From Kutzneria kofuensis (GTDB lineage: Bacteria; Actinomycetota; Actinomycetes; Mycobacteriales; Pseudonocardiaceae), in the NCBI RefSeq assembly GCF_014203355.1, contig NZ_JACHIR010000001.1:558001-622000 (forward strand): a stretch of DNA of 64,000 bases, written 5' to 3'. Made by a program: the position numbers and the translations under genes. The notes below the pieces were generated by a model. It saw only the letters and a program-made list of their open reading frames with translations, did not search any database and was not told the DNA's origin. How positions within the stretch are numbered: the first letter of the stretch is position 1; each line of letters starts with the position of its first letter. Shown here in pieces: positions 52,517-60,880 of the stretch.

Positions 52517-53569
52517 GTGACCAGAACCGGACGATTCGCGGCCGTATCCAGCGCATTGGCGTTGCTCAGCGACCGGCAGGTCGCACGGCTGCTGGAGACC
52601 ACGACGCCGGTCGACAGCAGCGGCGTCGGCGGCGCGGCCGGGGTGCTGACCGTGGCCGGCGAGCGGGTGTTCGTCAAGAGGGTGCCGCTGACCGAACTGG
52701 AGCGCCGCCCGGAGCACCAGCGGTCGACCGCGAACATGTTCGGCCTGCCGCCGTGGTGCCAGTACGGCGTTCTCACGCCCGGTTTCGGCGTGTGGCGGGA
52801 GGTGGCCGCGCACGTGATGACCACCAACTGGGTGCTGTCCGGTGCGTGCGCCAACTTCCCGCTGCTCTATCACTGGCGGGTGCTGGACACGCCGCCGCCG
52901 GTGCGGCCGGACCTCGACGACGTCGACCGGTTCGTCGAATACCTGCACGACGGCACGGGTGTGCGGGCCCGTGCGGAGGCGTTGGTCGCCGCCGAGGCGA
53001 CCGTGGTGCTGTTCATGGAGCACTTTCCGCACGTGCTGAGCGACTGGCTGCCGGCCCGGCTCGCCGCCGGCGACATCGAGGGCCCGTGCGCGATGGTGGA
53101 ACGGGACCTGCTGGCCGTCACCGCGTTTATGGAGAGCCACGAGCTGATCCATTTCGACGCCCATTTCGCCAACATCCTCACCGACGGCGAGCGGCTCTAT
53201 CTCGGCGATCTCGGGCTGGCGACCTCGCCCCGGTTCGATCTGTCGCCGGCCGAACGGGAGTTTCTCGAACACAATGCCGGCCACGACCGCTGTTACGTGC
53301 TGGCACACCTGGTCAATTCCCTGGTGCGGGCGTTCGGCAACGTCGAGGGCGGCCCGTTGGACCGGCACGCCTTCGTCCGTGACTTCAACGACGACGTGGC
53401 GTTTCCTCCCGCCGCGGCCGACATCCTGCGCCGCTACCGCTCGATAGCCGTGCCGTTCAACGACTTCTTCGCCGCTCTGTTCGGCGAGAGCCGCCAGACC
53501 CCGTATCCGCGAGCAGCCCTCGCTCCGGCGCTGGCCCTCATCCGCGAGCAACCCTCACCCGTTCGCTAG
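52517..53569 (+). CDS. Protein-kinase-like/aminoglycoside-phosphotransferase-like protein
   Basis: A 350-residue protein. A catalytic-loop-like HFDAHFANIL (residues about 213-222) matches H-x-D-x4-N of the kinase superfamily. It is followed by LYLGDLGLATSP in place of DFG. An ATP-site lysine may be K in VFVKRVPL (about 54). The fold is therefore probably kinase-like. The GTG is preceded by only a weak ribosome site. It is convergent with the PP2C gene. Confidence 0.68.
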   Translation: MTRTGRFAAVSSALALLSDRQVARLLETTTPVDSSGVGGAAGVLTVAGERVFVKRVPLTELERRPEHQRSTANMFGLPPWCQYGVLTPGFGVWREVAAHVMTTNWVLSGACANFPLLYHWRVLDTPPPVRPDLDDVDRFVEYLHDGTGVRARAEALVAAEATVVLFMEHFPHVLSDWLPARLAAGDIEGPCAMVERDLLAVTAFMESHELIHFDAHFANILTDGERLYLGDLGLATSPRFDLSPAEREFLEHNAGHDRCYVLAHLVNSLVRAFGNVEGGPLDRHAFVRDFNDDVAFPPAAADILRRYRSIAVPFNDFFAALFGESRQTPYPRAALAPALALIREQPSPVR

Positions 53570-53596
53570 CGCGCCCGCGTCCACTTCGGACATGGC

Positions 53597-54388
53597 TCAG
53601 AACTGGAGGAACACAACCGACGCGTCGTCGCGGGACTTGCCGCGCGGAAAGGCCGTCCGCTCCGGGTCCGCGATCTCCGCCTCACGCACCTCGTCGACCA
53701 CTCGCTGAACACCATTGTCCCTGACCTGCTTGAACAACTCGGTCCAGTCGCCGAAGCCGAACACCTCGGTCCACCGGCTCGCGCCGTCCGACATCGCCGC
53801 CGCCGCGCGCACTTCCGCGCGGGGCAGATGCCCGGTCACCGCGCGCTTCGCCACTTCCGGGTCCGCCGCCGCCGTATAGAACCCGTCGTCGGCATTCCTC
53901 ATGCTCTCCAACGCATCAAAATATGCCGGCGTATAGCGGATAGCCCGCAGCTCCGGCCGGCCAGTGACCTCGTCCAGCCTCGTATCAAGAATCGGCGTCA
54001 CCGTGCCGTTGACGTCCAACAGCAACACCGAGTCCGACAACACCAGCCACTCCACCCGGTCGTCGTCCCACCGCACCGCCACCACCGTCGACTGCGGCGT
54101 GCGCCGATGGCCCAGATCGCAGGTCCCCTCGTGCTGCGCCGCCGTCTGCGCGATCGCTTCCGCCAGGCAGTCCGCCAGCGACTGATCGCGCCTCTGCTCC
54201 GCCCGCCCCAGCAACGCCGGCCCCAACTTCTGCACGAACCACGTCACCGTGTGGATGCATCCCGTCTGCCCGTCCGGCGGTGGCGTCACCCCGTCCAGCA
54301 CCAGCGCGGCCCCTCGCGGCGACACCGCCGCGAAGTCCTCGTTCGCGCGATCCGGTTCGCCGGGCACGGAGAGCAGTTCGGTGCGCAT
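53597..54388 (-). CDS. PP2C-family protein phosphatase-like protein
   Basis: A 263-residue PP2C-like protein: ANEDFAAVSPRGAALVLDGVTPP (metal Asp), TVVAVRWDDDRVEWLVLSDSVLLLD, AAAMSDGASRW and the final DDASVVFLQF. Several metal residues of PP2C are kept, though the canonical D-G-x-G after the second strand is altered. It lies convergent with the kinase-like gene, 27 bp apart. A kinase/phosphatase partnership is suggested by position only. Confidence 0.78.
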   Translation of the reverse strand: MRTELLSVPGEPDRANEDFAAVSPRGAALVLDGVTPPPDGQTGCIHTVTWFVQKLGPALLGRAEQRRDQSLADCLAEAIAQTAAQHEGTCDLGHRRTPQSTVVAVRWDDDRVEWLVLSDSVLLLDVNGTVTPILDTRLDEVTGRPELRAIRYTPAYFDALESMRNADDGFYTAAADPEVAKRAVTGHLPRAEVRAAAAMSDGASRWTEVFGFGDWTELFKQVRDNGVQRVVDEVREAEIADPERTAFPRGKSRDDASVVFLQF

Positions 54389-54445
54389 GCCGTCAGCCTC
54401 TCACCAGCCCCGACCCCGCGCGACCGAGCCCGCACCCCTGGCCTC

Positions 54446-55657
54446 TCAAACCCCGACCAGGTCCTGCTCCGCGCGGCCGAGATCCCGCACCGGCGGCGCG
54501 AGCAGCAGTGCGACCATGCCGGCCACCGCCGTCACCGCACCCACCACCAGCACCGGTCCGCTGCCGAGCAGACCCGCCGCCGGGCCGGCGAGCGCCTGGC
54601 CGACCGGCATCATCGCCAGCGAGCCGGCGACCTCGTAGGCGTGGATGCGGTTGAGGATCGAGCCGGGGATCTGGGTCTGGATGCTCGTCGCCCACATCAC
54701 GCTCCAGAACGTCTGGACGCCGCCGGTGACCGCGAACCCCGTCGCCACCAGCCAGATCGGGGCGTGCAGCGCGACCATCACCGGTTGCAGTCCGTACGCG
54801 AGCATCGCGATCGCGCCGGCGCGCAGCGGATGGCGTGGCCGCAGGCGCATCGCGATCAGGCCGCCGACGGCCATTCCCGCGCCGCCGATCGAGTTGACCA
54901 GGCCGTACGCGGTGTCGCCGTGGGCGGTGATGATCTCGGTGGCGACGAGCGGGGTGAGCGGGCCGAAGGTCGTGATCATCAGGACCATCCACACCAGGAT
55001 CACGCCCCACACCCAGCCGCGGGCTCGGAATTCCCGCCAACCCTCGACCAGATCCGTCCGGAACCGTTCGCGCTCGGCCGGCCGCGGCCCTCGGCGCAGG
55101 CGCAAACCCAGTAGGCACAGCGCACTCGTGAGGTATGTCGCCGCGTGCGCCGCGAAGACGCCGCCCACCGACGTGACGCCGATCAGCAGGCCCGCGACGG
55201 CCGGGCCGGCCACGCCCATCACCGACTCCGCGATGCGGATGATCCCGTTGGCGCCCTGCACGTCGGTGGCGATCTGTGGGATCGTGCTGGCGATGCCCGG
55301 CTGGAACAGCGCCGCGCACAGGCCGTTGATCGCGCCGACCACGCAGATCTGCCAGAACACCACGTGGCCGGTGAAGAACATCATCGCCACCGACGATTGG
55401 GTGACCACCCGCGTCAGGTCCGCGCACACCATCACCGCTCGGGTGTCGAAACGGTCCGCGATCACGCCGCCGAAGATGACAAAACCGGCGAAGCACGCAC
55501 TGAAGGCCGCCATCGCACCGCCGACCGCGCCGACTCCGTAGCCGTACTGGATCAGGCCCGCCGCGAGCGCGACCGGCAGCATCATGTCGCCGAGTCGGGC
55601 CGCCGCGCGGGCCACGAAGAACAAGGAGAAGTCACGGTTCCACCGGCCGGTGCGCAC
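54446..55657 (-). CDS. MFS transporter
   Basis: A 403-residue integral membrane protein with about 12 helices. It has the MFS loop 2-3 signature GGVIADRFDTRAVMV and the internal-repeat loop RPRHPLRAGA. The N-terminus FSLFFVARAAARLGDMMLPVALA is typical of the drug/enterobactin exporter branch. Substrate unknown. Confidence 0.85.
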   Translation of the reverse strand: MRTGRWNRDFSLFFVARAAARLGDMMLPVALAAGLIQYGYGVGAVGGAMAAFSACFAGFVIFGGVIADRFDTRAVMVCADLTRVVTQSSVAMMFFTGHVVFWQICVVGAINGLCAALFQPGIASTIPQIATDVQGANGIIRIAESVMGVAGPAVAGLLIGVTSVGGVFAAHAATYLTSALCLLGLRLRRGPRPAERERFRTDLVEGWREFRARGWVWGVILVWMVLMITTFGPLTPLVATEIITAHGDTAYGLVNSIGGAGMAVGGLIAMRLRPRHPLRAGAIAMLAYGLQPVMVALHAPIWLVATGFAVTGGVQTFWSVMWATSIQTQIPGSILNRIHAYEVAGSLAMMPVGQALAGPAAGLLGSGPVLVVGAVTAVAGMVALLLAPPVRDLGRAEQDLVGV

Positions 55658-55694
55658 GTGCCGTCACCCTACCGGAAGGCGGATGTTCTCCTTG

Positions 55695-56543
55695 CTACCA
55701 ATCAGAAATTCCCACCAGTTGGGCACTTTCACACCACAACCGCTCGCAGCGCTCCGGGTCCGTCGTGTGCTCCGCCGTCTTCACGAGCTCGCGGCCCACA
55801 TAGAAGCCGCCCGTCCTGCCGTCCACTTCGGACGCCGTCGCCAGCCACACCGGGGTTTCCGCCCCCACTTCCGCCCTCGGCGCCGTCCGGCCGAGCTCCT
55901 CGCCCAGTCTCTTCAGCGCGCCACGGGCATTCCTCCCCAGCCCCGTGCCCCCGATGATCCCCGGATGCACCGCATTGACCGTGATCGCCGTCAGCCTTCG
56001 CGCCAGCGCGTAGCAGAACATGGCGTTCATGTTCTTGGTCCGCCCATACGCCACGAACGGCCGCAGATCCGGGTCCGGCATGCGAAGCCGTCGGGACTCC
56101 AGATCATCCAGATCCACCGGCACCCTGGCCAACGCCACCGGATCCGCCCCGACGATCACGAACCTCGCCTGCCGACCACCCCCTTCGCCGATTCGCTCCG
56201 CCAGCAACCGCAACAACAGGTACGGAGCAAGGTGATTCGTCGCCAGCAAGGTCTGCACCCCCTCGTCGGTGCGGTCATCCAGGTCCGTGATCACCGCTGC
56301 ATTGCTCACCACCACGTCCGGCGACTCCAGCCGTTCCGCGAGGCTCCGGACTTCCCCGCACAGCGCAAGATCAGCCCGTTCCAGGATCAGGTCCGCGCCC
56401 GGCACGGCCTTGCCGATCCGCGCCGCCGCCGCGCGCAGCCGAGTGTCGTCCCGGCCGACCAGCGTCACCGTCGCGGATCGGGCCAGCTTCGCCGCGATCG
56501 CCTCGCCGATGCCGGACGTCGCCCCCGTGACCACCGCATGCAT
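55695..56543 (-). CDS. SDR-family NAD(P)-dependent oxidoreductase
   Basis: A 282-residue short-chain dehydrogenase. Cofactor motif TGATSGIG at residues 7-14, NAAV in the active-site strand, and the catalytic Y-x3-K as YGRTK near residue 164. The preceding strand has VIVGAD in place of the usual catalytic Ser, so the Ser may be shifted. ATG 56543 has AGGGGGAG two bases upstream. It is controlled by the divergent TetR gene through two operators. Confidence 0.85.
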   Translation of the reverse strand: MHAVVTGATSGIGEAIAAKLARSATVTLVGRDDTRLRAAAARIGKAVPGADLILERADLALCGEVRSLAERLESPDVVVSNAAVITDLDDRTDEGVQTLLATNHLAPYLLLRLLAERIGEGGGRQARFVIVGADPVALARVPVDLDDLESRRLRMPDPDLRPFVAYGRTKNMNAMFCYALARRLTAITVNAVHPGIIGGTGLGRNARGALKRLGEELGRTAPRAEVGAETPVWLATASEVDGRTGGFYVGRELVKTAEHTTDPERCERLWCESAQLVGISDW

Positions 56544-56556
56544 GACTCCCCCTTCA

Positions 56557-56600
56557 GGTTGACGTCGTCAACCTAGCTCCGGCGGTTGACAGCGTCAACC
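56557..56600. promoter_or_regulatory. Two TetR operators overlaying divergent promoters
   Basis: GGTTGACGTCGTCAACC (56557-56573) and GGTTGACAGCGTCAACC (56584-56600) are near-identical 17-bp palindromes, 27 bp apart. The second contains TTGACG on the minus strand (56598-56593); 17 bp further on, TAGGTT (56575-56570) overlaps the first operator. On the plus strand TTGACA (56586-56591) precedes TAAGAT (56607-56612). A repressor bound here would block both promoters. Confidence 0.82.
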
Positions 56601-56618
56601 ACCGTCTAAGATGCGGCA

Positions 56619-57182
56619 ATGGCTTCCGGGACCCGTGAGGCATTGCTCGACGCGGCGACGCGACTGCTCGACGCGGGCGGGGTGGAGGCCGTCACGCTGC
56701 GGGAGGTCGGGCGGCAGGCCGGGGTCTCCCACAACGCCCCGTACAAGCACTTCCCCAGCAAGGAGGCCCTGCTCGCCGCGCTCGCCGCCCGCGAGCTCGA
56801 ACGCCGGGCCTCCCGCCCCCAGCCCGACGCGTCGCCCGCGAACCGGCTTCGCCACACCCTGCACGGCTACGTCCGCTGGGCGCTCGACTCCCCCGCCCTG
56901 TTCCGTTTGATCTTCGGGCCCTGGACCGTCGACTCCACCGAGCTGCACCACGCCGCCGATGCCGCCCAAGCCCGGTTCGTCGAGACGGTGCTCGCCGCCC
57001 AACAGGCCGGCGTGCTCCCCGCCGGTGACCCCGTGCGGCTCGCCTCCCTGCTCCGCTCCCTCGCCCACGGTGCCGCCGACCTCGCGTCCGCCGGCCATCT
57101 CGCCGCCGGTGGCAAGGGCAATGCCGACCCCGAGGGCCTCGTCGACGACCTGCTCGCCTACCTCGGGACAGTGTCCGGCTGA
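56619..57182 (+). CDS. TetR-family transcriptional regulator (WHG-domain type)
   Basis: A 187-residue TetR protein. The HTH is ALLDAATRLLDAGGVEAVTLREVGRQAGVSHNAPYKHFPSKEALLAALA, followed by a C-terminal ligand domain (GYVRWALDSPALFRLIFGPW) of the TetR_C_33/WHG kind. A TAAGAT -10 ends seven bases before the ATG, so the message may be leaderless. It most likely represses the divergent SDR gene and itself. Confidence 0.9.
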   Translation: MASGTREALLDAATRLLDAGGVEAVTLREVGRQAGVSHNAPYKHFPSKEALLAALAARELERRASRPQPDASPANRLRHTLHGYVRWALDSPALFRLIFGPWTVDSTELHHAADAAQARFVETVLAAQQAGVLPAGDPVRLASLLRSLAHGAADLASAGHLAAGGKGNADPEGLVDDLLAYLGTVSG

Positions 57183-57184
57183 AA

Positions 57185-57826
57185 GTGCCGGAAACGCCTC
57201 CGGGCCGGCGCATCGCGCGTACCGTCGTTCCCGTGCAGCACAGGTGGAAACCCGTGTTCCGGCTCGGGGTCATGGACGCCGTCGCCACTGCTTGTCTCAT
57301 GGGCTTCGGCGGGTTCCTGGCGCTGGCCGGCATCGTCGTCCTGACGCGACTGTACCCGGGCCTGCGGCCGGACTTCATCGTGCTGTTCCCGGCCGGGGCC
57401 GTCTTCTTCGGCACCGGCCTCCGTTGGCGCATGGTCAATGTGTACGTCGGTGGCGACGGCGTTCTGCTGCGGTTCTTCTGGTCCACCCGGATGATGCCCT
57501 GGGGCACCATCGCCGCGGTGGAGAACGTGTCCGTCAACGGCGTGTTCGGCGACACTGCCGGCCAGGAACTGTGGTTCGACCTGACGGATGGTTCCGCCGC
57601 CGACACGCCGATCTGCCATGCCCCCTGGGCTCGCACCGGCCTCCTGCGCAATGTCCGCACCCGCTACCGCTACGACGAGGGCTTCGACGAACTGCGCGCC
57701 GTCGTCACGGAGCGCGCCGCCGGCGAGATCAGGAAACCGGCCACCGCGCCGCCGGCCACCCAGCTGCCGATGCGGCGGTCGGCGGCATGGGCGAAACCCG
57801 TCAGCCGCGGCGGGAAGCGATCGTGA
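57185..57826 (+). CDS. PH-domain-like membrane protein
   Basis: A 213-residue protein with two hydrophobic helices (about residues 30-54 and 64-82) followed by a PH-like strand set (VYVGGDGVLLRFFWSTRMMPWGTIAAVENVS) and a hydrophilic C-terminus. GTG 57185 is two bases after the TetR stop; GTG 57233 is an alternative. Function unknown; probably cotranscribed with the TetR gene. Confidence 0.7.
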   Translation: MPETPPGRRIARTVVPVQHRWKPVFRLGVMDAVATACLMGFGGFLALAGIVVLTRLYPGLRPDFIVLFPAGAVFFGTGLRWRMVNVYVGGDGVLLRFFWSTRMMPWGTIAAVENVSVNGVFGDTAGQELWFDLTDGSAADTPICHAPWARTGLLRNVRTRYRYDEGFDELRAVVTERAAGEIRKPATAPPATQLPMRRSAAWAKPVSRGGKRS

Positions 57827-57882
57827 CCAGCCTCGGCCACGAGGACTACGCGGGCGGCCGCCGCGGTCTAGTCGGTCAGGGT

Positions 57883-58272
57883 CTAGTCGGTCAGTTCGAC
57901 GCGGATGGTCAGCAGGTCGGTGCCGAGCAGGCGCACGCCGGCGCTGTTGGCCGCGGGGAGCGTGCGAAGGCGCGCCTTGGCGTCGTCCTCCGGCATGAGG
58001 TGCGCGATGCCGGCACGCCAACGCCCCCTGATCCGGACGCGGACCCGGGGGTCGGCCTGGATGTTGCGCACGTACTGGGACTTCTCGCCGTGCTCGGAGA
58101 CGAGCCAGAAGTCCCGGCCGACCACGCGGCCGCCGAGCGGGGTCCGGCGGGGCAGGCCGGAGCGGCGCCCGGTGGTCTCCAGCAGCGTCTGACCCGGCAT
58201 GCGTTTCAGGATCGGGTTGATCCCGCGCTGGAAGGACGTGACGATCCGGTGCTTGGCCCGATTGCTGGACAT
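57883..58272 (-). CDS. Nitroreductase-family deazaflavin-dependent oxidoreductase
   Basis: A 129-residue Ddn-like protein: GRRSGLPRRTPLGGRVVGRDFWLVSEHGEKSQYVRNIQADPRVRVRIRGRWRAGIAHLM, the F420-binding split barrel. It is shorter than the member at 9087. ATG 58272 is chosen because the region upstream is a palindrome. Function as for the family: F420H2-dependent reduction. Confidence 0.83.
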   Translation of the reverse strand: MSSNRAKHRIVTSFQRGINPILKRMPGQTLLETTGRRSGLPRRTPLGGRVVGRDFWLVSEHGEKSQYVRNIQADPRVRVRIRGRWRAGIAHLMPEDDAKARLRTLPAANSAGVRLLGTDLLTIRVELTD

Positions 58273-58301
58273 TCCTGACCTCTCCGAGTCCGGGGAAAAA
58301 T

Positions 58302-58408
58302 GCAGCCCCCGTTTCCATCCAATCACGTGGAGCTGGCAGTGCGGGGCGGTGATGATCACCAGCCACGAGGTTGCCAGGTTCGTCTGGTTGGATGGAAACG
58401 GGGGCTGC
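58302..58408. repeat. 107-bp concentric palindrome between divergent genes
   Basis: Perfect 21-bp arms (58302-58322 and 58388-58408) enclose a second pair CTGGCA/TGCCAG (58333-58338 and 58372-58377) and a central GGTGAT-G-ATCACC (58348-58360). All three are centred on 58354-58355. The element fills the gap between the Ddn-like gene and a small membrane protein gene. Confidence 0.75.
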
Positions 58409-58445
58409 GTCGAACGGGACGGGCGGCGAGGTCGGACGGAGCGGC

Positions 58446-58703
58446 ATGGCGGCGGGCGGCATGGGGCAATCCGAGAGTGGGGGGCACCGGGCCTTCCACG
58501 ACCCGACGGCTGGCATGGGCGGGGTGGTTCCGACGCGGACGGCGCGACTGTGGCTGGCGGCGGTGGGCCTGGCGCTGTGCGTCGCATCGGCGCTGGTCTC
58601 CTTCCGGCTCGGCATGACGTGGGCGGGCGTGCTGCTGGCGGTGTTGTCGGCGACGACGGTGGTCAACATCGGTTGGGTGGCCTACCGGCGCCGCCGGGGC
58701 TGA
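58446..58703 (+). CDS. Small two-helix membrane protein
   Basis: An 85-residue protein with a hydrophilic N-terminus, then two hydrophobic helices (about 34-50 and 54-76) and an Arg-rich end (YRRRRG). ATG 58446 has GGAG five bases upstream. It ends two bases before the stop of the convergent ribosomal-protection gene. No family is recognised. Confidence 0.6.
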   Translation: MAAGGMGQSESGGHRAFHDPTAGMGGVVPTRTARLWLAAVGLALCVASALVSFRLGMTWAGVLLAVLSATTVVNIGWVAYRRRRG

Positions 58704-58705
58704 GG

Positions 58706-60664
58706 TCAGACCCGGCGAAGCACGTGCAGCAGGTATTCCTTGCGGTTCAACGGGTTGTGGTCCCATCGCGGTCGGTCCGGGGCCGGACCGTCGACGGGCC
58801 GGTAGTGGTCGAAGGCGGACTCCAGCACACCCTCGCCACTGGTCAGCGACGGTAGCCGGCGCTCAAGCCCGTGGACCTCGGCGGCGGGGATGTCGCCGGA
58901 GAGGACATGAGTGCCGCCGCGGATGGACGACATCAGCGGCGCGGCGCGGAGATTCACCAACACCGGCAGCACGGCGGCGAACGCCTCGGTGGGAATCTCC
59001 AGCTGGTAGCGATGAATGGGCTCGTGGACCCGGGTGCCGGCCTTCGCCAGGGCGGACATCAGCACGAGCGGGGTGAGGCCGCGGAAGTCGGCGCCGGTAC
59101 TGGACATCGACTTGTCGAACGTGGCGTGCATGTGGCTCTGCCGTGGGGAATAGCCGGAATGAGTCATCGTGACGACGCAGTCGATCACCTGCCAGCCGTG
59201 CAGACCTTGCAGCAGGGTCTCCCGAACGGTGTCCTCGACCGCCTTCATGAAGGCGTACGGCATGGAGCCGAGTTCGACACCGAGCCGGTAGCGCACACCA
59301 CTGTCGATCGGGCCGGGCTCGATACGAAGACCGACGGTGGCGAGGAAGGGATTGGGCTGGACGTGCATGATCTCGAACGCCGCACCGGTGCCGACAACAC
59401 GTTCGACATTGATGGTCGTGGTCTCCCGGAAGGAGACTTCGAGGCCGAACTCCTCGGCGAGCGTGGCCTGGATGACCTCCTTCTGCACCTCGCCGTAGAG
59501 CGACACCGAGATCTCGCGGCGAATTTCGTCCTGACGGACGTCGATCAGCGGATCCTGTTCGGCCAACTGGTCGAGGGCGGCGCGAAGCGTGCCGCGCTCC
59601 CCCGAACGCGCCGGCAGGACGACGGTTTCCAGCGTGGGCAGCGAGAAGTAGCGCTCCGCCGCGCCGGGAGACGAACCGATGGTGTCGCCGATGCGAATGC
59701 CGTTGAGCCCCCACAGCTTGGCGATGGAACCGGCGGAAACGGCCGACCGTGAAACGCTGGTGCCCGCCGAGAAGACGGAGATGGCGGTCACCTTGTCGTC
59801 GCTGTCGGGCAGCCGGTCCCGGACGCGCAGGGTGCCGGCGTGCATTCGCACGTAGGCGATCTTCTCGCCGGCGGGTCCGCGCTCGACCTTGAACACCGTG
59901 CCGGAAACCGGGGCATCGGCATCGGAAGGAGCCGTCGGCAGGAACGACGTGATGCCTTCGGCCAGGGCATCCACGCCCGTCCCGGTGATCGCGGAACCGA
60001 AGTACACCGGGTGCGCCAGTCCCCGCCGCGACCGCTCCGCGAGCGTGGACAACGCTTGCTCGTAGGGAACTTCCGTAGCGGAGAGGTAAGCGGCGGTGAG
60101 GTCGTCGTCCAACTCGATGAGCCGTTCCACGAAATCGAGGTCACCCGCGCCGAAAGGCACGGCGCGGGCGGCACGGGTACCGAGACCGGAAACCGAGCCC
60201 ATCGGCACGATCGAGGACGACAGTTTGGCGGAAATGTCCGCCAACAGCTCGTCGTAGCGGGCGCCGCCGCGATCGACCTTGTTGACGAAGATGAGCGTCG
60301 GAATACGCAGCCTGCGCAACACACGCATCAGAATCCGGGTCTGCGCCTGCACGCCTTCCACCGCCGACACCACGAGCACCGCGCCGTCGAGCACGCCCAA
60401 CACCCGTTCCACCTCGGCGATGAAATCCGGGTGGCCGGGCGTGTCGATGAGGTTGACCGTGCGGTCGCCGAGGGTGAAGGACACCACCGCCGACTTGATG
60501 GTGATGCCTCGACGGCGTTCCAGCGCCATCGAATCGGTTTGCGTGTTTCCGTCGTCGACGCTGCCGATCTCGTCGATGATCCCGGCGGTGAACAGCAACC
60601 GCTCGGTCAGGCTGGTCTTACCGGCGTCGACGTGCGCGAGAATCCCGAGGTTGAGCACTGCCAT
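58706..60664 (-). CDS. TetM/OtrA-type ribosomal protection GTPase
   Basis: A 652-residue EF-G-like GTPase. G motifs: AHVDAGKTS (10-18), RRGITIKSA, DTPGHPDF, NKVDRG. The C-terminal part keeps the domain IV/V features of tetracycline ribosomal protection proteins (MTHSGYSPRQSHMHATFDKSMSSTGADFRGLTPLVLMSAL). OtrA-like chromosomal members protect actinomycete ribosomes; EF-G itself is excluded by size and motif. A leader ORF with a sequestered ribosome site precedes it. Confidence 0.88.
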   Translation of the reverse strand: MAVLNLGILAHVDAGKTSLTERLLFTAGIIDEIGSVDDGNTQTDSMALERRRGITIKSAVVSFTLGDRTVNLIDTPGHPDFIAEVERVLGVLDGAVLVVSAVEGVQAQTRILMRVLRRLRIPTLIFVNKVDRGGARYDELLADISAKLSSSIVPMGSVSGLGTRAARAVPFGAGDLDFVERLIELDDDLTAAYLSATEVPYEQALSTLAERSRRGLAHPVYFGSAITGTGVDALAEGITSFLPTAPSDADAPVSGTVFKVERGPAGEKIAYVRMHAGTLRVRDRLPDSDDKVTAISVFSAGTSVSRSAVSAGSIAKLWGLNGIRIGDTIGSSPGAAERYFSLPTLETVVLPARSGERGTLRAALDQLAEQDPLIDVRQDEIRREISVSLYGEVQKEVIQATLAEEFGLEVSFRETTTINVERVVGTGAAFEIMHVQPNPFLATVGLRIEPGPIDSGVRYRLGVELGSMPYAFMKAVEDTVRETLLQGLHGWQVIDCVVTMTHSGYSPRQSHMHATFDKSMSSTGADFRGLTPLVLMSALAKAGTRVHEPIHRYQLEIPTEAFAAVLPVLVNLRAAPLMSSIRGGTHVLSGDIPAAEVHGLERRLPSLTSGEGVLESAFDHYRPVDGPAPDRPRWDHNPLNRKEYLLHVLRRV

Positions 60665-60728
60665 GCGGCGTCATGTCCTTCAGAAGGGGGCGATTTCCAT
60701 CTGCGGTGAACATGACAGCTGCTCGCAT
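60618..60728 (-). CDS. Leader ORF overlapping the ribosomal-protection gene
   Basis: A 36-residue frame (MRAAVMFTADGNRPLLKDMT, then PHGSAQ and an Arg-rich end) starts 64 bp before the GTPase ATG and overlaps its first codons in another frame. AGGAG lies five bases upstream, inside a hairpin arm. It resembles the leader peptides that control antibiotic resistance genes by translational coupling. It may not be conserved as a protein. Confidence 0.5.
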   Translation of the reverse strand: MRAAVMFTADGNRPLLKDMTPHGSAQPRDSRARRRR

Positions 60729-60762
60729 CTCAACTCCTCGCTCGGCTACGCCAGGAGTTGAG
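60729..60762 (-). promoter_or_regulatory. Hairpin sequestering the leader ribosome-binding site
   Basis: On the transcribed strand CTCAACTCCT (60762-60753) pairs perfectly with AGGAGTTGAG (60738-60729) over a 14-base loop. The second arm contains the AGGAG of the leader ORF, whose ATG follows at once. The structure is placed to block or delay translation. Confidence 0.62.
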
Positions 60763-60789
60763 CAGAACCGGCGCGCGGCAGGCAACCGA

Positions 60790-60795
60790 ATTATA
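60790..60795 (-). promoter_or_regulatory. -10 element of the ribosomal-protection gene promoter
   Basis: A perfect TATAAT reads leftward here. No good -35 hexamer is seen at 16-18 bp. A start near 60783 would put the leader hairpin about 20 bases from the 5' end. Confidence 0.6.
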
Positions 60796-60880
60796 GGAGG
60801 ACGGCGTGACACCACGGCGCCGGAGCTGAGGATCAGGGGCGGGGGGCCGGGTTCGGAGTCGGGGCGGAGGGTCGCCGGAT

